Source: Simmondsia chinensis
Lineage: Eukaryota > Streptophyta > Magnoliopsida > Caryophyllales > Simmondsiaceae
DNA length: 64,000 nucleotides
Reading direction: 5' to 3'
Assembly (NCBI GenBank): GCA_018398585.1
Contig: JAGTTD010000003.1
Coordinates: 11,230,637 to 11,294,636 of the forward strand
Part shown: positions 55,801 to 64,000 of the stretch, piece by piece
How the letters are laid out: each line of letters opens with the position of its first letter
Position numbering within the stretch: the stretch's first letter is position 1
The notes under the pieces: model-generated
The model's input: only the letters and a program-made list of their open reading frames with translations
Database searches by the model: none
Told to the model about the DNA's origin: nothing
Made by a program: the position numbers and the translations under genes

Positions 55801-58246
55801 GGGGCTAGTTTCCGAAGGGTATCAAGGGGTAGGTGGACTTTTTTTCTCAAAGTTGGAAGATAGATTGTAGAATGACGGAGATAAATCAAGATCTAAATTT
55901 AAGGGCTTTGATGATTATAACTATTGTAATTTTAGTATTTTAGAATTTTTAATTGGGTAGAACTTCATTAGGATTTGAATTCTATTTATCTGATATATTA
56001 TCTGATTAGGAGATCATCATATTAGTTGTAGATTAGTTAGTTATTATGAACTCAGAGTTTCTTTTTTATTAGGAATCTAGTTTTATCTCTATAAATATTG
56101 GTATAACTAGAGCCTAAGAGTATTACTAGGCTATTGAAATAAATTCAATTAGTTATATTTCTTAACTATATGGCTCTTAAAACTAAGTAAAGAGATACTT
56201 GTTCAAGCATCAAGCTGTTGAACAATCCTCATGTACAGGATTTAGGAACCCTCCCCTCCTAATTTTGCACATGGATGCTTAATCTCTATTAGATTACTTA
56301 TCAAATGCTTCTGCACCTATGGGGATTGTTGAACGACGCATAAAAGGGATTTTAATATTTCAAAGTTAGACTTGCATTTGGAGCACGTCTTGTACTTTAG
56401 AGAAACGAGATCAACAATGGAGTTTGGGTCGGAAAGGAGACCTTTTGTAGGCTGATTTATTTTTCTGGCCTTAAACCCCTTGACTTGCAAGTTACTTGTA
56501 AAGTATCACTTATAGAAGGGAATCTTATGTGCCTGATACAATTTTCTTGGTTAGGCAATTTGGTTAACTTTATTTTAAATTGTTATGCTTCAGTAGTTTA
56601 AGGAATGCAATTCTAACAATTTTTCTACCAAAGTTCTATTGACACTTAAAATTGAAATTGGACCATGGAAGTGCTATTCCAATTCTAGTTTTGCTGGAAT
56701 TGGAACTAGGATGTAATTGAAATTCCATTGTTTGGCTAACCAAAGAATTGGAAGTTGGAATTTTAATCCATAACTAATCTTCTTGAGTTTTGAGTCGATC
56801 AAGTTAGATTACTTTTGATAAACTAGGATTGGGCTTTGGTCGGATTGGATCATTTTCGATTCAAGTCATTTCAAGTTCTAGGTCAACCGGGTTGGGCAGT
56901 TGGGTCAAATTATAGTTTTCTCAAGTCGTATCAAATTTTGGGTTAATTAGATGGATTCATTTTAGGATTTGGATTCACACAAAAGACTGTTTTGAGTTTG
57001 GTAGGATGATCTAGGGCTTGAGTCATCTTGATTTCAAGTCAATCACTTTGCTTTGTTTCCAATTCGGGTTATCTAGGTAGGGCCAATATTTGGTCGAATT
57101 GAGTTGTGTCACGTTAGGTTTAGTTTTAGTTAACTCTAGGTTTCGTGTCAAATAGGTGGGTTATCTTGGTATTGAATAAGCTCTGTTGGGTCCCTTTCGA
57201 GTCGGACTTGAGTCAAGTAGAGTCATTTTAGGTTTGAATCATCTCGGATTTTGGATCTATTGGTTTGGGTATTTCCAATTTTGAGTTAGATTGAGTTAGG
57301 TTCAAGTTGGTTAGATCAATTCAGGTTTTAGTCATTCAAGTGGGGCTATTTTGAGTTTTCGGTGAAATTTAGTTTGGGTCGGTGTTTTTGTTTCAAATCA
57401 TCTTGGATTTCGGGCTAATTGAGTTGGTCATTCTAAGTTTTAGGTCATTAGAGTTCAAATGGAATTACAATCCTCCTCCCAAGTAATTGTTATTGTGCTG
57501 GGTAGTAGAATTGCAATTCCAATTTCAACAAGTGAACCGAACAACATATTGGAATTCTAGAGTCCAATTTCAGTCTCTAACCCAAACGCAAGCTCCAATT
57601 CTATTCACTAAGTAGGACTTAAATATGTTTTAAACACTCCCTTATTCCCCTACTCCCTCTCCTGATGTGCTTATTCCAAATCACGTAATTCTGACACATT
57701 TGAATGTCTATATATATATATATATATATACATATATGTTAGGCCGGGATCTTTGAAGGTGCAGTCCACTTAGACGAGCTTAGCATCCTACTAAGCCGAA
57801 GGTATGTCTTTCCAAATACATCAATGCGCCGCTATCTTGTGAAACTGCTCCTTAGCTCAGTTGTGAATTATGTATAATATTACACATGATGTGAGATTTA
57901 AAAAGATTTACGTTAAATTTCATCGGGGTCTTAAACTAAGTTGAAATATATGAGGTCTACATATAAACCCAATGAGGTTTGATCCTGAAACCAATTGGCA
58001 TTAAGTGGAGTAACCTAATAACTCTATATGTGATATTTTCTCTCTCATAACTTCTACGTGAGATTCTTACTAAACTCGTATGTCAAATCTTTAACAATGG
58101 TTTGTTGATCTTTTGGATCGAACAATCCGAGCTTATGCAGGTGCAGTGAGTACTGGGAGCAACGGTTGCAGTCAGAGAGGGTAGAGAGGATCCAACAGGC
58201 CAAGAAGCATTGGGAAATGCAGTGTCGTGCAGTCATTGGTGTTTGA
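49893..58246 (+). CDS. NLA: SPX-RING E3 ubiquitin ligase NLA (BAH1)-like, six exons
   Basis: The exons are 49893-50073, 52222-52466, 52649-52903, 54108-54245, 57743-57801 and 58141-58246. They join in frame through GT-AG introns to 984 nt, 327 residues. The protein starts [12 protein letters not shown], with an N-terminal SPX domain (residues 1 to about 145) showing the Lys-rich [10 protein letters not shown] and [10 protein letters not shown] surfaces that bind inositol pyrophosphates. [16 protein letters not shown] follows. A C3HC4 RING runs from CSICL (223-227) through [18 protein letters not shown] to CPLCRE (about 273). The C-terminus is [12 protein letters not shown] then [27 protein letters not shown]. 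Arabidopsis NLA has 335 residues. In the family, NLA is a ubiquitin ligase that drives turnover of PHT1 phosphate transporters at the plasma membrane and affects nitrogen-limitation responses and salicylate levels. No lesion is seen. Confidence 0.96.
50074..52221 (+). other. NLA intron 1 (2.1 kb) with repeat remnants
   Basis: GT donor (CCAG|GTATTT) and AG acceptor (TTATCCACAG). It holds LTR-like text at 50380-50640 (CCTTAAGGTTT, CT-rich), a 43-bp tandem duplication and, at about 50900-51136, AT-rich text ending CAAACAGGCCCC, which resembles the end of a hAT-like MITE. 51140-52200 shows nothing recognisable. Confidence 0.6.
50657..50742. repeat. 43-bp tandem duplication in NLA intron 1
   Basis: AAATCGAACTCAGATCTT...TTTTCGTCTTACATAAAGTT is repeated at 50657 and 50700 with one small difference. 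Confidence 0.9.
52904..54107 (+). other. NLA intron 3 (1.2 kb)
   Basis: Donor TTG|GTAAGT, acceptor CTACTGACAG. The interior is AT-rich with no recognisable element. Open frames at 53496-53681 and 53904-54186 are not genes. Confidence 0.6.
54304..54720. repeat. Left arm of a long inverted repeat in NLA intron 4
   Basis: It begins TAGAGATTAAGCATCCATG and matches the reverse complement of 55835-56288 along about 400 bp (ACTTAGTTTTAAG, AAGAAATATAA, AATATGAT, CTTAAATTTAGGTCTTGAT, CTCCGTCATTCT). It is the terminal repeat of a roughly 2-kb element, or an inverted LTR pair. Confidence 0.8.
54867..55130 (-). mobile_element. 5S rRNA-derived SINE with RTE-LINE 3' tail
   Basis: On the minus strand the element starts ACCTAAGAGGGTACC. 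It continues as a 5S rRNA-like sequence: ATCCCAT-like, GAACTCCGAAGTTAAGCG, TTGGGCGAGAGTAGTACC, GATGGGTGACCTCCTGGGAA, GTCCTCGTGTTGCACCCC, ending about 55014. The internal Pol III promoter (box A and box C regions) is almost intact. At the 5S end it switches to the RTE LINE tail (GGTTCTCGGAAACAGCCTC...GGCTGCATACATC), then 19-20 C, A8 and GGCATTAGGAATATTG. TAGCAAATTCTGAGGAAT (54849-54866) and TAGCAAATTCTGGGGAAT (55131-55148) are 18-bp target duplications, 17 of 18 identical. Confidence 0.9.
54924..54943. repeat. Poly(G) run within the SINE
   Basis: Twenty consecutive G (poly-C on the element's own strand) replace the CACCCCTCCC segment of the LINE tail. Confidence 0.95.
55198..55650. mobile_element. 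LTR-like segment
   Basis: Contains GAGATTTACGTGGTTTGGC, text that also occurs in the copia LTR at 4568-5615 (TATTTACGTGGTTTGGC), and a TATATAGG box. Probably a solo or partial copia-type LTR. Ends not resolved. Confidence 0.45.
55835..56288. repeat. Right arm of the long inverted repeat in NLA intron 4
   Basis: Inverted partner of 54304-54720, ending CATGGATGCTTAATCTCTA. It contains TCTCTATAAATATTGG, a TATA-like box. The flanking 9-mers TGGTTTTGA and TTAGATTAC do not match. Confidence 0.8.
56630..57605. mobile_element. Possible MITE with GGGTTGGGTCA-like degenerate repeats
   Basis: The ends carry imperfectly inverted text rich in GGAATTG / CAATTCC (56640-56760 and 57450-57600). The interior (56780-57440) is a loose run of TCAAGTC, GGGTTGG, GGTCA and TTTTGAGTT motifs. 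Non-coding, class uncertain. Confidence 0.4.
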
Positions 58247-58680
58247 GCCCCACGACGAGCACGCATTTTCTTTGCCTGGGATAGTTAGGTGATTTCATGA
58301 TTTGTTTGTTAAGTCTTTATGAATTTTTCAGGTTCTTGCAGTTCTCGAAGAACTACAGTCTTTGTGCATAAGTTTCAATGCTTTAGTTTTTTTGGGTCGG
58401 TATTAATGTCGATGTTGTTTCGGAATGGTTTATGTTGTACTAGTGGAATAAGCCTTGTAGTTTAGAACTTACTTTTAAGGTGGCTTTTGTTCGCATTTTG
58501 TTCTCGAGCAATAAATATTTAATTTGTTTACTTAATATATGTATATAGTGAAGTATCGTAAACTTACAGAAATAATTTATTTAATGTTATTTTATGATTC
58601 AATGATTTTTCTGTTTTTTTTGATTCAGTATGCAAATCGAGTACTAAGTTTGGTAGTTGTCGTATTTTCGTTGTTTTCTT
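58247..58680 (+). other. NLA 3' untranslated region with poly(A) signal
   Basis: After the stop at 58244-58246 comes ordinary T/G-rich 3' sequence. AATAAA at 58510-58515 is the best poly(A) signal candidate. Confidence 0.55.
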
Positions 58681-58805
58681 TTTCTAAGTGCTAGGGGATT
58701 CTTTTTTAGAAGGAGCATTTAAGCCATTTTTTTTTATTGGAGAGGAGGTTTTGAAGTTTCAATCTGAGCACTTTCGAACCGGAAGAAGTACCACCATCAC
58801 GGAAA

Positions 58806-59402
58806 ATAGAGGTGGCCATGGGCCGGGTTGGGCCAGGCCTTGTTGGGATACCGGGCAGGGCTTGGGTCCTGGCCTTGGCAGCTCAGCCCGGCCCGGCCTT
58901 GGGCCCGAGCCCACTAGGCCTGGGCATGGCCCGGGTTGGCCCGGTTCCCTCCTCCCAATTTATTTATTTATTTATTTTTTTTAATCTTGAAAATCTTACA
59001 AAAAATGACATTAATGAGATTCGAACCCTACCTCTCTAGCATGCAAATCACTCTTATTACAATGTGAACTAACATTTTTTTGTAATCTTATTGGGTATAA
59101 AAATAATTTAACATACTTTACGAAAAAATGACAAATTTGATACAAAATTGACACAAATGGGATTTGAACCCAATACCTCTAACATATAAAGTTAACCATT
59201 GTCATGTAAGCTATAATTTTTTTATGATTTTATTAGGTAAAATTAATATATATACAAATATAATAATTAAAAAAATACCCAAGCGGGCCCGGGCTAGGCC
59301 CCAAATTTTTTGGGGCCCGGCCCGGTATAGGATCGAGGCTGGATCGGCTGGGCCCGCTAAAGTAGTGGGTCGAGCCAGGCCAGGCCCAAATGAGCCACAG
59401 AT
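58806..59402. mobile_element. GGCC-rich hAT-like non-autonomous element
   Basis: The left end reads TAGAGGTGGCCATGGGCCGG and the right end in reverse complement TATCTGTGGCTCATTTGGGC, degenerate terminal inverted repeats of the plant hAT type. Both are followed by GGGCCGGGCC-rich runs. The middle is AT-rich. GC-rich open frames here are accidental. No matching 8-bp duplication. Confidence 0.55.
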
Positions 59403-59472
59403 ATTGGGCCTTTAATTGGTATCAGAGCTAGTACTTTTTATATTTTGGTCTAACAACCTTAGAATGATCCAA

Positions 59473-60600
59473 ATGGCAACATTCGCTCCTATCTTGGCCA
59501 AGGATCAATCGACCAACAAACCTTCTTTTTCGATGGGGAAAATTTCCTCTATTGGAAACTTAGAATGAGACTATACATCACATTCATTGATTTTGATTCA
59601 TGGCTTATAATAAAAAATGGTGACAATGTACCTACAAGAAAAGGAGGGAAAACTGTTGAGAAAAATGAAAATGAGCTTATGAAAGATAATAAAGAAAAAC
59701 TTAAGAAAAACGCAAAAGCTCATTATCAGTTATTGTGTGCTATTGCTCCAAATGTCTTTAATCATGTTGTAGGTTGTCAATCGGCAAAAGAAATTTGGCA
59801 CAACCTAGAAGTCACCTATGAATGTACGGATTAAGTAAAATCTTCAAATATTAACATGTTGGTAAGATCCTACGAGCTTTTTAAAATGAAATTGAAAAAA
59901 TCGATAAAAGAAATTTATATTAGATTTTCCGACATTATAAACAAACTCCAAGCTCTCCGAAAAACATATTGAAATGCGGAGCAAGTAAGTAAAATTCTTA
60001 GGTATCTTCCTATTTCATGGCAAGGCAAGGTCACTGCTATTCGAGAAGCTCATAACCTCTCCACCTATGAACTTGATCAACTAATTGGCACTCTCATGAC
60101 CCATGAGATTGACATGAAGAATTTAAGAAAGAAGAAAAACAAAAGAAAAATAAAGACATAGTATTTAAATCATTTTTAATTGACGAAAGTGATGATGAAG
60201 TGGTTGTATTGGCCAAGATTTTATAAACACCTTGCAAAGAAAAGGTTTAAGAAAAATTTTAAAAAAGGTTCATCTTCCTCCAAAGATGAACCAACTTGTC
60301 ATGAGTGTGGAGAAATTGGACATCTTTAAAGAGATTGTCCCAAACCAGAACAAAAGAAGTCCTTCAACAAATTCAAAAAGAAGGACAAGAAGGAAGAGAA
60401 GAAAGCATTTGTGGCTTTGGGAGATAGGAATGATGACTCCGATGAAGAAAGTGAAGATGAAGTGGCCAATTTTTATCTCATGGCCATTGATGATAAGAGC
60501 ATTGAAGAAGATGAGGTAACCGATCTACCTTATAATGAATTTTTTGTCAGATTTCATGAATTATATGAGAAACATAAAATTTTTTAAAAAGGACACAATG
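59473..60600 (+). pseudogene. SIRE-type gag
   Basis: Begins MATFAPILAKDQ, shifts at TTTTTCG, then DGENFLYWKLRMRL, SWLIIKNGDNVPTRK, KAHYQLLCAIAPNVFNHV and SKILRYLPISWQGKVTAIRE, a UBN2-type gag. The knuckle reads CHECGEIGHL, then a stop in place of a residue, then RDC. Acidic stretch DDSDEESEDEVANFYLMA follows. At least five lesions. Confidence 0.88.
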
Positions 60601-61340
60601 CTCCCATAAAGGGTCTAAAAAAAACGAGATTAGAAAAGGAGTCAAAACAAAATTTATTGCTTGAACTTGAAAATGAAATAGTCTTTGAATGATGAACTCA
60701 TAAAACTAACTAATGAAAAACAATCTTTTGAAGAAAAACTTCATTCACATGAAAATGAGCAAGGAAAATCCAAGGAAGATGGTTCACTATTGAAAAAAAT
60801 GAGTCTTTAAAAGAAAGAATATAAGAACTCTCAAAAATCTCAAACAAATTTTTCAAAGGAGAAGAAACACTCGACAAAATTCTCTCTTCTCAAAAATCAG
60901 TTTACAACAAAGAAGGAATTGGTTATAATAGAAATGTTCCAAAGAAAATTTTGAATGCACTCTTTGTCAAAGCCTCCTCACCCCTGACAAATTCTATAAA
61001 ATGTCACTATTATGGTGACCATGAACATATTGTGTACCAGTGTCCTTTTGAAAGGAATTTGAGAAAGGCAAAAATGGTATGGGTCTCAGAAGGATCTCCA
61101 CCACCACCAAACATCAAGGCTAACAACAAAGGACTCAAGAAAATTTGGGTACTTGAAAGCATTTAAATCATGATAGGTATGTATGAAGATTGGAAGCAAG
61201 AACTAAAAAGTGGTACATAGATAGTGGTTGCTCAAGACACATGACTGGAGACAAATCCAAGTTCACTTTAATCATGCCAAAAAGAGGAAATGCCACTTTT
61301 GATGACAACAGGAAAGAAAAAAATCATCAAGGCATCTTGA
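60601..61340 (+). pseudogene. SIRE-type gag C-terminal region and protease
   Basis: 60600-60950 encodes a Lys/Glu-rich coiled-coil-like spacer. A second degenerate knuckle (CHYYGDHEHIVYQC) lies at about 61000. The protease active site reads KWYIDSGCSRHMTGDKSKF at about 61205. After 61300 the frame jumps directly into integrase. Confidence 0.85.
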
Positions 61341-61349
61341 ACTTTATAT

Positions 61350-61960
61350 ATAGACTTGTTTGGTCCTACTCGACATTTAGGCCTTGGTGGAATGCGATAT
61401 GGACTTGTAATTGTTGATGATTACTCTCATTTTATTTAGTGCTTATTTCTTTCTTATAAGAGTGAAGCATTTGATAAATTTGAAAAGTTTTGCAAAGGAG
61501 TACAAAAAAAAAAAAAAAAATCTGAAAATCATTTCGGTTAGAATTGTAATCATGGAAGGGAATTTGAAAATGATGATCTCGAAAAATATTGTGATTACTT
61601 TGGAATCGACCATAATTTTTCGGCTCCTAGAACTCCTCAACAAAATGAAATGGTTTAAAGAAAAAATAGAACTCTTGAAGAAATGATAAGAACCATGCTT
61701 TGTGAAAATAATTTGCAAAAATCATTTTGGGCCGAATCTGTTAAAACAGCTTGTTACATTTTAAATCGACCTTTAATAACACCTATTTTGAAGAAAATAT
61801 TGTACGAACTTTACAAAGGCAGAAAACAAAATATTGCATATTTCATTTTGGATGCAAATGCTTCATTCACAATAATGGCAAAACAAACCTTAGTAAATTT
61901 GATCCTCAAGTGGATGAAGATATTTTTTTAAGGATATTCTCTAACTAGCAAAGCATGTAG
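61350..61960 (+). pseudogene. SIRE-type integrase, internally deleted
   Basis: Remaining blocks are DLFGPTRHLGLGGMRYGL, VDDYSHF, HGREFEND (second Asp lost), DYFGIDHNFSAPRTPQQNEM, NRTLEEMIRTML and FWAESVKTACYILNRP. The rest of the protease, the pre-integrase GAG block and the HHCC zinc finger, normally several hundred bases, are missing between 61320 and 61350. An A-run at 61505-61520 shifts the frame. Confidence 0.85.
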
Positions 61961-62122
61961 AGTCTGTAATAAAAAGACAAAGGTTGTAGAGAAGTCTATA
62001 CATGTGGTTTTCAATGAAACTATTGTCTTGTCCTCTAAAATTCCTTGTGATGACAATGATATAGTAATCAAACCACTAAACATCACACCCTCGTTCGAGA
62101 AGTAAAAAAATGATAAACTCGA

Positions 62123-63034
62123 ATGGATGAACCAAAAGGAAATGATGAAAATGTAGAATCTAAAAAGGAAGACTGGCCACGAGATTTGAAATTCTTAAAG
62201 GATCACCCAACAAGTCAAATTATTGGTGATCCTTCCGAAGGTGTAAGAACAAGGCATGCCTTGACCGAATATTGCCATCTAGCCGAAGTCATATCTCTTG
62301 AAGAAACTGAGAACATAGAAGAAGCTCCTACTGACACAAATTTGATCACGGCAATAAAAAAAGAGCTAAATCAGTTCAAGAGAAATGATGTGTGGGAGCT
62401 TATGGATAGACCCCAAGATCTTCAAGTCATCTGTACCAAATGGGTTTACCGCAATAAGAAACATGAGGAAGGTAACGTATTAAGAAACAAGACAAGGTCA
62501 GTAGCTAAAGACTATAACCAAGAAGAAGGTATAGACTATAAGAAAACATGTGCTCCCATTGCTAGATTAGAAGCCATTAGACTCCTATTTACACTTGCTT
62601 CATTTAAAAATTCAAACCTTTTAAAGGATGTAAAAAGTGCATTTTTAAATGGTTTTATTGAAGAAAAGATTTATGTTGAACAACCACCCGGATTTGACAA
62701 TGGCAAATTTTCTAACCATGTTTTTAAACTCAAAAAGATTCTTCATGTACTGAAACAAGCTCCTAGAGTTTGGTATGAGAAATTGAGTTCTTTTCTACTG
62801 CAAAATGGATTTTCAAGAGGAAAGGTTGACACAACACTTTTTATCACACACTCTAAAAGTGACATTTTCATTGTTCAAATTTATGTTGATGATATAGTAT
62901 TTGGTGCTACCAATCCATCTCTTTGTGAAGAATTTGCAAATCTTATGAGTAGAAAATTCAAAATGAGTATGATGGGAGAACTCAACTACTTCCTTGGGTT
63001 GCAAATCAAGCAAGGCAAGGAAGGAATTTTTTAA
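62123..63034 (+). pseudogene. SIRE-type reverse transcriptase
   Basis: 303 uninterrupted codons: AIKKELNQFKRNDVWELMDR, TKWVYRNKKHEEGNV, YNQEEGIDYKKTCAPIARLE, NLLKDVKSAFLNGFIEEKIY, QPPGFDN, LKQAPRVWYEKLSSFL, the intact catalytic YVDDIVFGATNPSL and GELNYFLGLQIKQ. This is the least damaged part of the element. It ends at a stop replacing the usual continuation. Confidence 0.93.
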
Positions 63035-63800
63035 ACCAAGCCAAATACCTCAAGGAAATGCTTAAGAAATTTGGTACGAAAAATTCCAAGGAAATCAAAG
63101 CCCCAATGAGCTCAACACTCAAGCTAGACATGGATGAAAACAGAAAAAATACGGATCAAAAGCTATATAGAGGTATGATTGGATCCCTTCTTTACATTAC
63201 CACTAGTAGGCCTAATATTTTGTTTAGTGCATGCTTATGTGCCAAATTTCAAGCATACCCTAAGGAATATCATTATATGCTGTAAAATGAATTTTTTGAT
63301 ACCTGGTTGGTACTTCTACCCTAGGCTTATTTTATCATAAATGTGATTTCTTTGATTTAGTTGGATATAATGATGTGGATTTCGCTTGGATACAAAGTGT
63401 ACAAAAATTGACTAGCGGTACTTGTCAATTTCTTGGTCACGCTTTAATGTCGTGGTTCAGCCAAAAACAAACATGAGATAAAAATAAAATAAATTTGTCG
63501 CCTCACCCTCCTTAGAAATGCATTGTCAAAGTCATTATGCTCAATTGTTATGGTTAATGCATGAATTTGATGATTAACGCATTCATATTGACCATGCTCC
63601 TATTATGTGTGATAATGCTAGTACAATATGCTTAATCAAAACTCCAGCTCAACATTTTAGAACTAATCATATAGAGGTAGACATCATATCATTTGTGATT
63701 ATATGCTTAAAAGAAAATGTGATTGTAAAATTTGTCCCTACAAACGATCAATAATTAAACACTTTTACTAGGTCTCTATGTGGAACTATTTGGTGACACT
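63035..63800 (+). pseudogene. SIRE-type RNase H
   Basis: Reads KEMLKKFGTKNSKEIKAPMS, KLYRGMIGSLLYITTSRPNI, then with many stops VGYNDVDFAW, GTCQFLGHALMSWFSQKQ, HAPIMCDNASTICLIKTPAQ and TNHIEVDIISF. It follows the copia RNase H order but is badly broken. 63800-64000 is non-coding. Confidence 0.85.
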
Positions 63801-64000
63801 AATGCATTAATTTCATATGCATGGTTATATTCAAAATGACTCTCAAAGATTTAAAATGATGGGCCTCAGTTGTCCAAGTATTCTTATTCAATCCAATAGA
63901 TATTAGTCCTTGGAAATTGTTTTTAAAGGAAACATTATTCGATCTCTACTTTAAACAAAATGCGTTATGAGAAATAAGAAATTTCCCCAAATTTTAAAAC

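Larger units (their letters stand above)
54246..57742 (+). other. NLA intron 4 (3.5 kb), transposon-laden
   Basis: Donor GAG|GTCATT (GT, not a strong consensus). The acceptor TATGTTAG is preceded by a (TA)n run at 57711-57735 instead of a pyrimidine tract. Inside are a pair of long inverted repeats, a 5S-headed SINE, an LTR-like piece and a MITE-like stretch, described separately. Confidence 0.8.
59417..64000 (+). mobile_element. SIRE-type Ty1/copia element, truncated, continues beyond window
   Basis: Starts at a perfect primer-binding site TGGTATCAGAGC (59417-59428), immediately right of the GGCC-rich element, with no 5' LTR seen. Gag, protease, integrase, RT and RNase H follow on the plus strand. 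The RT box YVDDIVFGAT and the UBN2-like gag are typical of the SIRE/Maximus lineage. Polyprotein damage is extensive. The 3' LTR is not within the window. Confidence 0.85.

Noticed and set aside
58688..58984. GC-rich 98-codon plus-strand frame (Gly/Pro-rich)
   Set aside because: It is the GGCC-rich part of a hAT-like element. The amino-acid bias follows the nucleotide repeat.

Overview
This is plant nuclear DNA, most likely from a eudicot. It is AT-rich, has GT-AG introns, carries Ty1/copia, Ty3/gypsy, RTE-LINE, CACTA, hAT-like and Mutator-like elements, and holds one intact gene whose product matches the plant-specific SPX-RING protein NLA/BAH1. I could not determine the species. Nearly everything outside that gene is transposon-derived and mostly decayed, so many short open frames are remnants or antisense shadows and are not listed.

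Layout. 1-0.6 kb: endonuclease part of an RTE-type LINE (minus). 0.8-4.5 kb: AT-rich DNA with a MITE-like stretch, a solo LTR with a clean 5-bp target duplication (2307-2781), a 108-bp tandem duplication and one orphan terminal exon. 4.57-10.81 kb: a nearly complete Ty1/copia element (minus) with both LTRs, PBS, PPT and lightly damaged gag-pol. It abuts the end of a CACTA transposon (to 11390). 12.87-16.50 kb: a four-LTR composite of two short non-autonomous gypsy-type units inside one apparent target duplication. 17.1-21.35 kb: a decayed gypsy gag-pol (minus), fused head to head with a truncated copia RT/RNase H (plus) to 23.3 kb. 25.4-26.2 kb: the 3' end of an RTE LINE. 26.26-33.8 kb: an LTR pair enclosing a tandem, LTR-sharing array of gag-only elements (TR-GAG type) with three gag copies. 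34.2-49.4 kb: a very large Mutator-like element or nest with AT-rich terminal inverted repeats, arrays of the palindrome TGTGTCGACACA, a Ulp1-type SUMO-protease gene, a plant transposon protein gene, a FAR1-type MULE transposase, two long hairpin palindromes and an inverted pair of promoter/leader segments. 49.5-58.5 kb: the intact NLA gene on the plus strand, six exons encoding 327 residues, with introns swollen by transposons. 58.8-64 kb: a GGCC-rich hAT-like element, then a SIRE-type copia element that runs off the window.

How it fits together. The only host function I am confident of is NLA, an E3 ubiquitin ligase of phosphate and nitrogen homeostasis. Its core promoter lies about 130-200 bp downstream of the palindrome-rich MULE. 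Its fourth intron holds the most unusual small element here, at 54867-55130. That element has a 5S-rRNA-like head joined exactly to the 3' tail of the local RTE LINE family, and it sits between 18-bp direct repeats. It looks like a 5S-derived SINE mobilised by an RTE LINE.

All identifications come from reading the sequence and translations by eye, without database searches. Boundaries of decayed elements are approximate unless a target duplication or an LTR end is cited.
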